Program-made: the position numbers and the translations under genes
Assembly (NCBI GenBank): GCA_027460605.1
Contig: JAPZAN010000066.1
Coordinates: 1 to 14,124, forward strand
Origin: Candidatus Methanoperedens sp.
GTDB taxonomy: Archaea; Halobacteriota; Methanosarcinia; Methanosarcinales; Methanoperedenaceae
Length of the DNA stretch: 14,124 nucleotides
Reading direction: 5' to 3'
The notes under the pieces: model-generated
What the model was told of the DNA's origin: nothing
Database searches by the model: none
What the model saw: the letters and a program-made list of their open reading frames with translations, nothing else
Shown here: piece by piece, positions 7,302-14,124 of the stretch
How positions within the stretch are numbered: position 1 is the stretch's first letter
Layout: every line of letters begins with the position of its first letter

Positions 7302-7760
7302 CTACACGAATTCGATTGCGCCTGTCGGGCATGGGTCTATGCACGCATAACAGAGCACCCTGTTTTTTCCGAAACGGCGGCATTCCTTGATATTTGAAGC
7401 TACCACTTTGCCGTCAACTACCCTGAAAATCACTTTATCATTTGTGGGAGCGCATCCGATAGCTGCGCCTTTGGGGTCGTTTGCAACATCCACGGGGCAT
7501 GCAACCACGCAATTACCGCAGCCTGTGCACAGTTCGGGATGGACTATCATGCCCGTCTCCTCAGCCCCGGCTGAAGGTAAAAGGAGGGCTTCCAGTTTTT
7601 CTTTCTGTTTTTTAAAATTCACTTCAAGTATAGGCGTACATTCGGATATTTTCCTTTTCCTTCCAAGTAATGAAACCGAGAAAGCCATGCATGTGGATTC
7701 GCCGCATATCTTGCAGTTAGTTTTTGGCAAGAGCTGGTAAATCTCCAATACTGTAACCAT
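7302..7760 (-). CDS. Iron-sulfur protein with Fes domain plus ferredoxin clusters, fwd operon
   Basis: A probable electron-transfer partner of formylmethanofuran dehydrogenase, 152 residues. The N-terminus has the cluster motif of the Fes (4Fe-4S, PF04060-like) domain: LLPKTNCKICGESTC with Cys16, 19, 24 and a fourth at Cys41. The C-terminal half has ferredoxin ligands Cys78, 81, 84, 88 (CTGCGNCVVACP) and Cys127, 137, 140, 144 (ending CYACIDPCP), plus Cys103. So it could bind three 4Fe-4S clusters, relaying electrons between ferredoxin and FwdB. I chose ATG 7760 because MVTVLEIYQLLPKT starts right at the domain; the ORF is open to 7847, but that would place the start at or before the promoter. 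It is the first gene of the operon, 9 bases upstream of fwdB. It resembles FwdG/FwdF in role, not in domain order. Confidence 0.85.
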   Translation of the reverse strand: MVTVLEIYQLLPKTNCKICGESTCMAFSVSLLGRKRKISECTPILEVNFKKQKEKLEALLLPSAGAEETGMIVHPELCTGCGNCVVACPVDVANDPKGAAIGCAPTNDKVIFRVVDGKVVASNIKECRRFGKNRVLCYACIDPCPTGAIEFV

Positions 7761-7794
7761 GGCTTGGGAATTGGTTTTGTAATGGATAAATGTT

Positions 7795-7852
7795 ATGATT
7801 CCGGCGGGAGTAATAAAAAAATTATAAATAGTAGAATTACCAATCAAATATT
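7795..7852. promoter_or_regulatory. Shared divergent promoter of fwd operon and DUF1699 gene
   Basis: The sequence TTATAAATA (7822-7830) is a TATA box on the plus strand 27 bases before ATG 7853, the spacing expected for a leaderless mRNA. Its complement TATTTATAA can serve the minus strand, giving a start near 7800 and a leader of about 40 bases before the iron-sulfur gene. One near-palindromic box may therefore feed both directions. Only sequence and spacing support this. Confidence 0.45.
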
Positions 7853-8134
7853 ATGAAAGTCGTTTTCAGAATTATTGGCGGAGAGGAAGACCTCAAAGAT
7901 ATTGATGGAAAAGAAGAAAATGTACATTTTTGTTTCAGGCCGTCTGAAAAAAACATTTTTGAGCTTGTAACAAAAAGCCCAAAACTGAAAAGGATACAAC
8001 TGCCATCGTCGTATCATAAAACAATTTCTAACACCACGAAAACGCTTCTAAAAATGAAAAATATCAAATTGTTAACCGGAGATATCTGGGGTCATCGGAC
8101 TGACATAGACAGGTTTGCCGAGATAGAAATTTAA
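7853..8134 (+). CDS. DUF1699 family archaeal protein
   Basis: A 93-residue soluble protein resembling the DUF1699 family known mainly from Methanosarcinales. Seen: HFCFRPSEKNIFELVTKSP, then KLKRIQLPSSYHKTIS and a C-terminal LLTGDIWGHRTDI, which match the family pattern of 'HLAFRPS...IQLP.SY...GDVWGHR' as I know it. No catalytic role is established. The alternating IQLP and helix pattern is leucine-rich-repeat-like. ATG lies 27 bases from a TATA box with no Shine-Dalgarno, so a leaderless transcript is likely. It is divergent from the fwd operon, which may imply co-regulation. The family assignment is from memory of the pattern. Confidence 0.75.
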   Translation: MKVVFRIIGGEEDLKDIDGKEENVHFCFRPSEKNIFELVTKSPKLKRIQLPSSYHKTISNTTKTLLKMKNIKLLTGDIWGHRTDIDRFAEIEI

Positions 8135-8355
8135 ACGGTTCTGTTGGTCAGGGCTGGAAGTAGAGGAATACATTTTTTCCAATGCCAGAGAGGAGGAGTT
8201 AGAGGTGGGAAGCGCTAGCAAGCGCTGTAGCATTTAAGTCGGGGTATGGGTGACTGAAGATGATAGGTGTTTCATGCTCTCAGAGACATTAACAGCCAAA
8301 ACTCTTTTCGGCTGGCTGAAAACTAGGTGCATAAAAATATTGAAAACGATGTAAG
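8135..8355. other. Non-coding stretch with hairpins, possible structured RNA or element remnant
   Basis: No credible ORF is seen on either strand. Two clear inverted repeats occur: AGCGCT-AGCA-AGCGCT (8211-8226), and CAGCC...GGCTG (8293-8297 with 8310-8314) extended by AAA/TTT inside. The second could act as a terminator or stem in an RNA after the DUF1699 gene. The text between is purine-rich on the plus strand, unlike the AT-rich gene that follows. I cannot match it to tRNA, rRNA, SRP or RNase P RNA, nor to a known insertion-sequence end. Confidence 0.3.
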
Positions 8356-8393
8356 ATATAAATATATACTTTTAAATATTGTATAGGCTATCA
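8356..8393 (+). promoter_or_regulatory. TATA-type promoter before the membrane protein gene
   Basis: ATATAAATATATA (about 8356-8369) is a good TATA match about 30 bases before ATG 8394. There is no Shine-Dalgarno, so transcription could begin only some 10 bases before the start codon. Confidence 0.45.
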
Positions 8394-9989
8394 ATGAATA
8401 AAGATCCTGAGGATTTAAAGCTTTCATATATTTTATCAATATTTATTATGGTAGCTGGCTTATTTTGGTATATAGTTTCTGACATTTTTTCAAAGGCAAA
8501 GTTAACTTTATATCCCCAAATCCAATTTCTAATTCTAATTGATTTAATTATTTTTACGATACTTATTATAATCTTATTAAGCTTCTTGTCCTATTTATTT
8601 TTAGAAGGATTAAGGTTCACTGACAATGATTATTTAAAATCATTGTCCGAAAAGTATTCAAATAGATTTTATACAGCAGGGTTTGAAGCTAGCTTGGTCT
8701 TTATACCATTAGCTATCCTTGCTATTATTTCATATCGAAATAATCTTATTCTAACCACTTTGTTTGCTGTAATTGTTTTGATTTATTTTTACAAATTCGT
8801 ATTTCCTTGGATAAAATATCCAGAAATATCTAAGTTATTTATCTCTATGGTTTTATATATAATTTTATTTCTACTAATAGTTAGTTTATTTCAATCAAAC
8901 ACTTCAGATATAAGAATCAATTTCGACAAGCAATATTATCACAGCGATGACTATGTAGTCATTACAATAGATCAAAGTGGTATAACATACCCTAATATTA
9001 ATGATATTAAAATAAATGGTAGGTCTGTAAAATCAGAGAATTTATTCACTTCAGATGAAGGGATAAAAAAAATTGCTATATACAATATTGATAAGGTAAA
9101 GGAATCCCTAGTTTTTAAAGATAATTATAATATTACGATAGTAGAGGTCGATTATTCAATACCTTATTTTTTGACCTATAGTATTAGTACCAGTAAGTTT
9201 TCAAGTTTCATTGTTTTATCGAATCCTCTTGAATTTTCAGAAAATCAATTAAATCAAAGTAATGGCCACTTTATTGTGCCAGAATATCAGAACACAGCAA
9301 ACACGTCAGATACAACAAATAATCAGACTATAAATAGCGAATATCAAAAAGATTCATTCTCACTTATAGACTGGAGTACAGTTATTGGAATAGTTATTGG
9401 AGTTATTGTTGGTGTCATTGCTTCAGTAATTGGCCAAGCTGTTTATGGATATTTTTATAAACCAGATATAAAAATTTTTGGTGAAGCTGCCCCGCACTCC
9501 TCAGAAACAATTGCACGTCATCGTATCAAAGTAGAAAATATAGGTAAATCTACAGCCGAGGATTGTGTTGGATATATAACGATAGACAACGCTGAAAAAG
9601 AGGATGTATTCAACCTATCTGGTGGCCCTGGTGAAAGTGCATTTATTAACACTCCTGAAAATTTTACTCCTATAATAGATGAAGGGTTATGTTGGTCATT
9701 TAATGAAAGAGGGAAGATTAATCCACATTATCTATCGATATTTCCGAAAACTCACAAATTGCTTGAACTTTACCATGTTGAAAGGAGAGGAAAAGAACTC
9801 TACATAAAAATCCCTTCGGAGTTGGGTTGGTCGATATTTAGAGTGAAATTGAAGGAGAAGGTATATATTGGAACATTAAAGATAGCAGCAAGAAATGTAA
9901 AATACGACAGGAATAAACATGCAAAGAAATTCAGGTTAGTACCAAGTAGAGAGAATAGAGATGTAATTCTTGAATTTTTTGATTGTTGA
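8394..9989 (+). CDS. Large multi-pass membrane protein of unknown function
   Basis: 531 residues, no family recognised. Predicted membrane segments by hydrophobicity: about 11-32, 44-70, 98-114, 117-138, 147-167, then a polar domain (168-327, with several N-x-S/T sites such as NTSD and NQTI), then a glycine-spaced segment 328-355 (IGIVIGVIVGVIASVIG) suited to helix packing, then a 176-residue C-terminal domain. That domain begins KIFGEAAPHSS and carries KVENIGKSTAEDCVGYI, a beta-sandwich-like pattern, so the protein may sense or bind ligand on one side and signal on the other. Start ATG 8394 follows a TATA box; the ORF is open to TTG 8379. It is clearly more AT-rich than its neighbours and flanked by non-coding DNA, suggesting acquisition. 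A defence or stress role is possible but not shown. Confidence 0.8.
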   Translation: MNKDPEDLKLSYILSIFIMVAGLFWYIVSDIFSKAKLTLYPQIQFLILIDLIIFTILIIILLSFLSYLFLEGLRFTDNDYLKSLSEKYSNRFYTAGFEASLVFIPLAILAIISYRNNLILTTLFAVIVLIYFYKFVFPWIKYPEISKLFISMVLYIILFLLIVSLFQSNTSDIRINFDKQYYHSDDYVVITIDQSGITYPNINDIKINGRSVKSENLFTSDEGIKKIAIYNIDKVKESLVFKDNYNITIVEVDYSIPYFLTYSISTSKFSSFIVLSNPLEFSENQLNQSNGHFIVPEYQNTANTSDTTNNQTINSEYQKDSFSLIDWSTVIGIVIGVIVGVIASVIGQAVYGYFYKPDIKIFGEAAPHSSETIARHRIKVENIGKSTAEDCVGYITIDNAEKEDVFNLSGGPGESAFINTPENFTPIIDEGLCWSFNERGKINPHYLSIFPKTHKLLELYHVERRGKELYIKIPSELGWSIFRVKLKEKVYIGTLKIAARNVKYDRNKHAKKFRLVPSRENRDVILEFFDC

Positions 9990-10281
9990 TGTTGTTATTC
10001 TGCCAAAAGTTCTGGTGGTTTATCTGCAGAAACACTGTGATTTGGCTTTGTTTTATGTCCAATAACCCAATTATCCTCTTTAAAAACATACATGCGTCTG
10101 AAAAGAAGCATCAAGCAAACCGACGGAAAATACTAAAAACCAGAGCATCTACGCCTCTAATGCCTGTGGATTTCCAATCCGAGGTTCGTGCCTCGAAACA
10201 CAAGAGAGAAAGCCAAAATAACAGTTCACCCGAAAAACGCTGGAAAAAAACGCAAACAATCAGCGTCGTGTCCCCCAGAAG
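9990..10281. other. Stretch without convincing gene
   Basis: About 290 bases between convergent genes. A plus-strand reading frame of 100 codons is open here but has no promoter or ribosome binding site and a composition (Lys/Ser/Arg-rich, no pattern) typical of chance. Two adjacent small hairpins are present, GGATT/AATCC (10168-10180) and CGAGG/CCTCG (10180-10195), as well as the possible terminator listed separately. Otherwise I see nothing. Confidence 0.4.
10232..10266 (-). terminator. Possible terminator of the HemK2-like gene
   Basis: On the minus strand, 16 bases past the stop codon, ACGCTG (10261-10266) pairs with CAGCGT (10237-10242) around an 18-base T-rich loop, and five T residues follow (10232-10236). 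A long loop makes the hairpin modest, but T-runs alone can end archaeal transcripts. Confidence 0.35.
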
Positions 10282-10869
10282 TTAAAATCCTGCCCGCTTC
10301 GTGCCTGATAAAACAACAAGCTGCTCAAACATAAATCTTTCCTGACACTTTTCCCCGACTGTATAATTCAGCGACCTCATCTTCGATTTCACCTCTTCTA
10401 TTCCGGTCAATGACGACACCACCATCAGAATCCTTCCGTTTTCAAAAAGGTGAGGCAGCGCATCTTCAAGAAACCTGAATATTATCTCCCTGCCGTCATG
10501 TCCCCCCGTCAGGGCAACGTCAATCCAATCCTTTTTTACCCCTTCATGACCTGGAAGATACGGCGGGTTAAATATTATAATATCGAATTTCCCTTTAACA
10601 CAGCTTAACAGCTCCCCCCTGATTGCATCCACGCCATTTTCTTTCGTGCATGCCGCAGCGTATGGGTTGATATCAATACCTGTTATTTTTGCTTTTGTAT
10701 TGCCTTTTATGACAGCCGATATTATCCCGCTCCCGCAGCCTACTTCTAAAATCCGCTCCCTGCCTTTTATCTCAGATAATGCAGCCTCTGCGAGCAGGAA
10801 AGAGTCTTCCGAGGGTTCATAGACCGAATCCGTATATTTTATGACGGTATTTTTATAATGAATATTCAT
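10282..10869 (-). CDS. HemK2-type protein methyltransferase (Mtq2/N6AMT1-like)
   Basis: SAM-dependent methyltransferase of the HemK2 family, which in eukaryotes and archaea methylates the glutamine of the GGQ motif in release factor 1. Seen: the family N-terminus VYEPSEDSFLL (17-26 region), SAM motif LEVGCGSG (41-48), acidic ITGIDINPYA (62-71), and the catalytic NPPY (101-104). 195 residues is the usual length and there is no N-terminal helical domain as in bacterial PrmC. No Shine-Dalgarno is seen before ATG; a TATA-like ATTATATTTAAAT lies about 50 bases upstream on the same strand. It is transcribed away from cdhA, so it is probably a single-gene unit. Target specificity is inferred from the family. 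Confidence 0.88.
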   Translation of the reverse strand: MNIHYKNTVIKYTDSVYEPSEDSFLLAEAALSEIKGRERILEVGCGSGIISAVIKGNTKAKITGIDINPYAAACTKENGVDAIRGELLSCVKGKFDIIIFNPPYLPGHEGVKKDWIDVALTGGHDGREIIFRFLEDALPHLFENGRILMVVSSLTGIEEVKSKMRSLNYTVGEKCQERFMFEQLVVLSGTKRAGF

Positions 10870-11079
10870 CGGGGATTCCGAAATTGGCGGTTAAACTGAT
10901 AATGATATCCATGTAATTTAAATATAATGTATGATAATGACAAATATAAAAACGTTTAAGTACATTGATGTGAATTAGGCTTAAAGCCATATCCGTCAAT
11001 ATCGAAAAATTATAATATCATGAGAAATAGTCAGGGTAGGAAAGCACATTCAGGCAAATGTAATCATCGGAGATATTAA
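10870..11079. promoter_or_regulatory. Divergent intergenic region, promoters of HemK2-like gene and cdh operon
   Basis: The plus strand has two TATA-like runs, AAATATAAA (10942-10950) and AAATTATAATAT (about 11008-11018). They would give cdh leaders of roughly 100 or 40 bases. A small inverted repeat, GGCTT-A-AAGCC, is near 10978-10989. GGAG (11069-11072) sits 7 bases before cdhA ATG. The minus-strand TATA for the HemK2-like gene is around 10918-10930. Confidence 0.4.
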
Positions 11080-13452
11080 ATGATAGTTAAAAAAGGAAGT
11101 TTTGTAATAGAAGGATTGGAAAACGTCCAGATAAATATAGGCAAAGTCGGTGAAGGGCTTGAAGAAAAGATAGAAGGGCCTACGCCCCGCCCCGAGATAA
11201 TCAGTCTTCGCAACTGGGATTACCGCATCCTTGACAGGTACAACCCTGTTTATACGCCCACAAGCGATTTGTGCGATTACTGCACGTACGGAAAATGCGA
11301 CCTCACAGGCAACAAGGAAGGAGCGTGCGGCATTGACCTTGAAGGGCAATCAGCAAGACAGGCTCTCATGACAAGTATAATGGGGGCGGCATGCCACACC
11401 GCGCACGGGCGTCATCTTCTTCATTACCTGATAAAAAAATACGGCGAAGACCGCCAGATTGATGTCGGCCCGAGCAACTTAAAAGCCCCGCTTACCGAGA
11501 CGATAATGGGTATCCAGCCGCAAACCATAGGCGACTTTCTTCCGGTGCTTGATTATGTGGAAGAGCAATTGACCCAGCTTATAGCCGCAGCCAATACGGG
11601 ACAGGAGGGTTCAGCCCGGGATTTTGAGTCCAAAGCGCTTCATGCCGGCATGCTTGACCTCCTGGGGATGGAAGTGGCTGACATAATCCAGATTTCATGC
11701 ATGGGGCTTCCCAAATCAGATGAGAAAACTCCCATGGCTGAAATAGGGATGGGCATTCTTGATCCCAAGAAACCGGTCGTGATATGTGTGGGACATAATA
11801 TCGCTGCGCCTGCGTACATCCTGGATTATATGGACAAGAACGGGCAATTCGATAAAATTGAGATAGCAGGATTGTGCTGTACCGCCCACGACATGACCCG
11901 TTATAACAAATCCGCAAAAATCATCGGTTCCATGAGCAAGGAACTAAAATATATCAGGTCTGGAATACCCGACGTGCTTGTAACAGATGAGCAGTGCGTC
12001 CGTGCAGATATATTGAAAGAAGCACAAAAACTTCATATTCCGGTAATTGCCACTAACGAAAAAATCACCTACGGATTACCGGACAGGTCAAATGACAGTA
12101 TTGATGCGATAATAGACGACCTTGTGAGCGGAAAGAACGAAGGCGCTTTGCTTCTTGACCTTGAAAAAGTAGGAGAACTCGTCCCTAAACTTGCAATGAA
12201 GATGGGACCTATCAGGAAAGCCAAGGGATTTACTGCGCTCCCGGATGAAGAAGAATTTAAGAAACTCGTCGCAAAATGCACAAAATGCCTCCAGTGCACG
12301 AGGGATTGCCCGCAGAGCCTGCCAATATCAGATGCCATGGTGGCTGCAGTGAACGGCGACCTTGCGCCTTTTGAGATACTCCATGACAAATGCGTGGGAT
12401 GCGGGCGGTGCGATTACAGCTGCCCCGTGGATATACCCGTATTGAATGTTATCGAAAAGGCATCGCAGCGCGTAATCAGGGAAGAAAAAGGCAAGGTGAG
12501 GATTGGAAGAGGGCAGATAGGCGACCCGGAGATACGCGAGGAGGGGCGCAACCTTGTGCTTGGCACCACTCCCGGAGTGCTTGCTTTTGTGGGCTGCGGC
12601 AATTATCCCGACGGCACAAAAGATGTGTATGATGTTGTTGAAGAGATGATCCAGCGCAGTTATATTATAATTACTTCAGGCTGCGCTGCGATGGATGTAG
12701 GAATGTACAAGGATAAGGAAGGGAAAACCCTGTATGAGCGCTACCCCGGGCGGTTTATCAAGGGCAACCTCCTGAACACCGGTTCCTGCGTCTCGAACGC
12801 CCACATAGCGGCGACCACGATAAAAGTGGCGTCCATATTTGCAGGAAGAAAGACAAAAGGCAACTGGGAAGAAATAGCCGACTATGTGCTTAACAGGGTC
12901 GGGGCCGTCGGGATAGCGTGGGGAGCTTATTCGCAGAAAGCCTTTGCGATAGCCACCGGATGCAACAGGCTCGGTATCCCTGTCGTGGCAGGACCTCATG
13001 GCACTAAATACAGGCGCGCTTTCATTGGTAAACCCTACAGGAAAGAGGACTGGAACGTCCTTGACGGAAGGGACGGCTCGGTAATTAATGTCGAACCTGC
13101 ACCTGAGCATCTGATGATTACGGCCGAGACAAAGGATGAGCTTATGCCGCTTCTTGCAAAACTCTGTTTCAGGCCAAGCGACAACAGCCTCGGGAGAGCC
13201 ATCAAACTGACGCATTACATTGAACTTTCCGAGAAATACCTGAAAAAGATGCCGGATGACTGGCATATCTACGTGCGAAATGAGGCAGACCTTCCCGTGG
13301 CAAAGCGGGAGCAGCTATTGAAATTGCTTGAGGAAAAAGGATGGAAGATTGACTGGGAGAAGAAAAAGATAACCGAAGGGCCGCTTCGGAAAGTGGACGT
13401 TTCATTCCAGCCGACAAATGTCCCCCGCCTGTGCAAGGAGGTTAAGAAATGA
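11080..13452 (+). CDS. cdhA: Acetyl-CoA decarbonylase/synthase complex, CO dehydrogenase alpha subunit
   Basis: CdhA is the Ni-Fe CO dehydrogenase subunit of the archaeal ACDS complex, oxidising CO to CO2 with electrons to ferredoxin. With CdhB-E it makes or splits acetyl-CoA. 790 residues, close to the family length of about 800. Seen: N-terminal cluster ligands Cys65, 68, 73, 83 (CDYCTYGKC), [10 protein letters not shown] (106-115), the ICVGHN and [13 protein letters not shown] segments, DEQCVRAD (303-310), two ferredoxin motifs (Cys400/403/406/410 and Cys438/441/444/448), and C-terminal [22 protein letters not shown], typical of the C-cluster half. Start ATG has GGAG 7 bases upstream. It overlaps cdhB by four bases (ATGA). 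No missing motif was noticed. Confidence 0.97.
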   Translation: MIVKKGSFVIEGLENVQINIGKVGEGLEEKIEGPTPRPEIISLRNWDYRILDRYNPVYTPTSDLCDYCTYGKCDLTGNKEGACGIDLEGQSARQALMTSIMGAACHTAHGRHLLHYLIKKYGEDRQIDVGPSNLKAPLTETIMGIQPQTIGDFLPVLDYVEEQLTQLIAAANTGQEGSARDFESKALHAGMLDLLGMEVADIIQISCMGLPKSDEKTPMAEIGMGILDPKKPVVICVGHNIAAPAYILDYMDKNGQFDKIEIAGLCCTAHDMTRYNKSAKIIGSMSKELKYIRSGIPDVLVTDEQCVRADILKEAQKLHIPVIATNEKITYGLPDRSNDSIDAIIDDLVSGKNEGALLLDLEKVGELVPKLAMKMGPIRKAKGFTALPDEEEFKKLVAKCTKCLQCTRDCPQSLPISDAMVAAVNGDLAPFEILHDKCVGCGRCDYSCPVDIPVLNVIEKASQRVIREEKGKVRIGRGQIGDPEIREEGRNLVLGTTPGVLAFVGCGNYPDGTKDVYDVVEEMIQRSYIIITSGCAAMDVGMYKDKEGKTLYERYPGRFIKGNLLNTGSCVSNAHIAATTIKVASIFAGRKTKGNWEEIADYVLNRVGAVGIAWGAYSQKAFAIATGCNRLGIPVVAGPHGTKYRRAFIGKPYRKEDWNVLDGRDGSVINVEPAPEHLMITAETKDELMPLLAKLCFRPSDNSLGRAIKLTHYIELSEKYLKKMPDDWHIYVRNEADLPVAKREQLLKLLEEKGWKIDWEKKKITEGPLRKVDVSFQPTNVPRLCKEVKK

Positions 13453-14066
13453 CAAAAAAGGAGCACTTGAAACCTGCCGAAAAGACAGGCGGAAAACCAA
13501 TTGAAAAACCAGTTGCCAAAACTCTGGAAAAACAGGAGGCTATCGATACTACCCGCCAGGCAGTACCATTTGACACAGGGAATATCCCCGGACCTAAGAT
13601 GGCACGTGCTGTAATGCCTGCCGTCCCGGGAAAAATGCTTGCCAAAGCAAAGCGACCTTTGCTGATAGTTGGTTCTGAAATCGAGGATGAGGATGTTCTG
13701 TCAAGAGTTGTCGCGATTGGAAAAACCGGAATACAAATAGCTTCCGTAGGCGACTCATATAAATATCTTGGTGATAAAGGTCTTGATGTGCATTATGCGA
13801 ATATGCATGCCCTTGCATCATACCTCTGCGACCCGGAATGGAAGGGGCTTGACGGAAAAGGCGGATACGACCTTGTTGTGTTTTTCGGGATAACATATTA
13901 TTATGCATCCCAGGCCATATCAGCACTCAAGAATTTCTCAAAAATCAGGGTGATATCTATCGATAAATATTATCATCCGAATGCGGATATGTCATTCGGG
14001 AACCTCAAAAAAGATGTATTCATCGCGGCGCTTGATGAGGTCATAAAGGAGTTACCAAAAAGATAA
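13449..14066 (+). CDS. cdhB: ACDS complex epsilon subunit with extended N-terminus
   Basis: CdhB is the small epsilon subunit that binds CdhA in the ACDS complex; it has no metal site and folds like a DHS-type NAD/FAD-binding domain. Seen: [13 protein letters not shown] (about 68-80), [18 protein letters not shown], and [19 protein letters not shown] near the C-terminus, all typical. 205 residues against about 170 in Methanosarcina: the first ~45 are a Lys/Pro/Glu-rich, probably disordered leader with [17 protein letters not shown]. The start is supported by GGAGG 7 bases upstream, inside the end of cdhA, and by the ATGA overlap. Because the SD is so good, the extension is likely translated. 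It is the second gene of the cdh operon. Confidence 0.94.
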   Translation: MTKKEHLKPAEKTGGKPIEKPVAKTLEKQEAIDTTRQAVPFDTGNIPGPKMARAVMPAVPGKMLAKAKRPLLIVGSEIEDEDVLSRVVAIGKTGIQIASVGDSYKYLGDKGLDVHYANMHALASYLCDPEWKGLDGKGGYDLVVFFGITYYYASQAISALKNFSKIRVISIDKYYHPNADMSFGNLKKDVFIAALDEVIKELPKR

Positions 14067-14070
14067 AGAC

Positions 14071-14088
14071 CCCGTATTTGAATACGGG
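14071..14088 (+). other. Stem-loop between cdhB and cdhC
   Basis: CCCGTATT-TG-AATACGGG is a perfect eight-base inverted repeat only five bases after the cdhB stop. No T-run follows, so a terminator is unlikely; an mRNA processing or stability element that sets the ratio of CdhA/B to CdhC is more plausible. Confidence 0.6.
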
Positions 14089-14112
14089 TGCAAATAATAC
14101 AGGACGGCAACC

Positions 14113-14124
14113 ATGGCAAATGAA
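14113..14124 (+). CDS. cdhC: Probable cdhC start (ACDS beta subunit), first four codons
   Basis: ATG with AGGA eight bases upstream, encoding MANE before the window ends. The name rests on the usual order cdhA-cdhB-cdhC in Methanosarcinales and the conserved direction; four residues cannot confirm it. Confidence 0.5.

Noticed and set aside
7761..7847. N-terminal 29-residue extension of the fwd iron-sulfur protein
   Set aside because: It would start at or upstream of the likely promoter and precedes the domain start; no RBS.
10160..10200. tRNA-like piece with GGTTC and two small stems
   Set aside because: The anticodon-like stem has a 3-base loop or poor pairing, there is no D arm, the T loop is 6 bases and no acceptor stem closes it.
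9983..10285. Plus-strand 100-codon reading frame after the membrane protein
   Set aside because: No promoter or RBS, overlap with the previous gene, chance-like composition; it contains hairpins and a probable terminator for the opposite gene.
1..14124. CRISPR array, rRNA, integrase or transposase gene
   Set aside because: No regularly spaced repeats, rRNA-like sequence or recombinase/transposase motifs were found.

Overview
The window reads as the chromosome of an anaerobic, methane-metabolising archaeon, most likely of the Methanosarcinales/ANME-2 ('Ca. Methanoperedens'-like) group. Support comes from a group II chaperonin (thermosome), two subunits of formylmethanofuran dehydrogenase (FwdB, FwdD) with a dedicated iron-sulfur protein, the start of an archaeal CO dehydrogenase/acetyl-CoA decarbonylase operon (cdhA, cdhB, first codons of cdhC), a HemK2-type methyltransferase, a DUF1699 protein and archaeal TATA-type promoters. 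The genus is inferred, not proven.

Layout. (1) 1-3031, minus strand: a chaperone block in transcription order thermosome, grpE, dnaK; dnaK runs off the left edge. (2) 3252-4488, plus strand: four short AT-rich genes of unknown function in a tightly packed operon, one with a likely winged-helix domain. It meets a 42-codon minus-strand ORF and a tRNA-dihydrouridine synthase gene. (3) 4659-7760, minus strand: iron-sulfur protein, fwdB, fwdD, then dus, with short gaps or a one-base overlap. (4) 7853-8134, plus: DUF1699 gene, divergent from the fwd operon and apparently sharing its AT-rich promoter. (5) 8135-10281: a non-coding stretch with hairpins, a 531-residue AT-rich membrane protein of unknown function, and a second stretch with no convincing gene. 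(6) 10282-10869, minus: HemK2-like methyltransferase. (7) 11080-end, plus: cdhA, cdhB and the first four codons of a probable cdhC, with a stem-loop between cdhB and cdhC.

How the genes work together. Fwd catalyses the CO2/formylmethanofuran step (first step of methanogenesis, last of reverse methanogenesis), and Cdh interconverts acetyl-CoA with CO/CO2 and a methyl group on the pterin carrier. So two C1 modules flank an accessory, AT-rich interval. The chaperone block is the usual archaeal protein-folding set.

The strongest anomalies are in the chaperones. The thermosome lacks about 58 contiguous residues, including the NDG and GDGTT nucleotide-binding motifs, with the frame kept. The neighbouring DnaK lacks about 13 residues of its N-terminal nucleotide-binding lobe, also in frame. 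FwdB keeps its tungsten/molybdenum-ligand cysteine, but the His next to it and a second active-site Arg appear replaced by Gln and Val. These could be real specialised variants or assembly deletions, and can be tested from reads.
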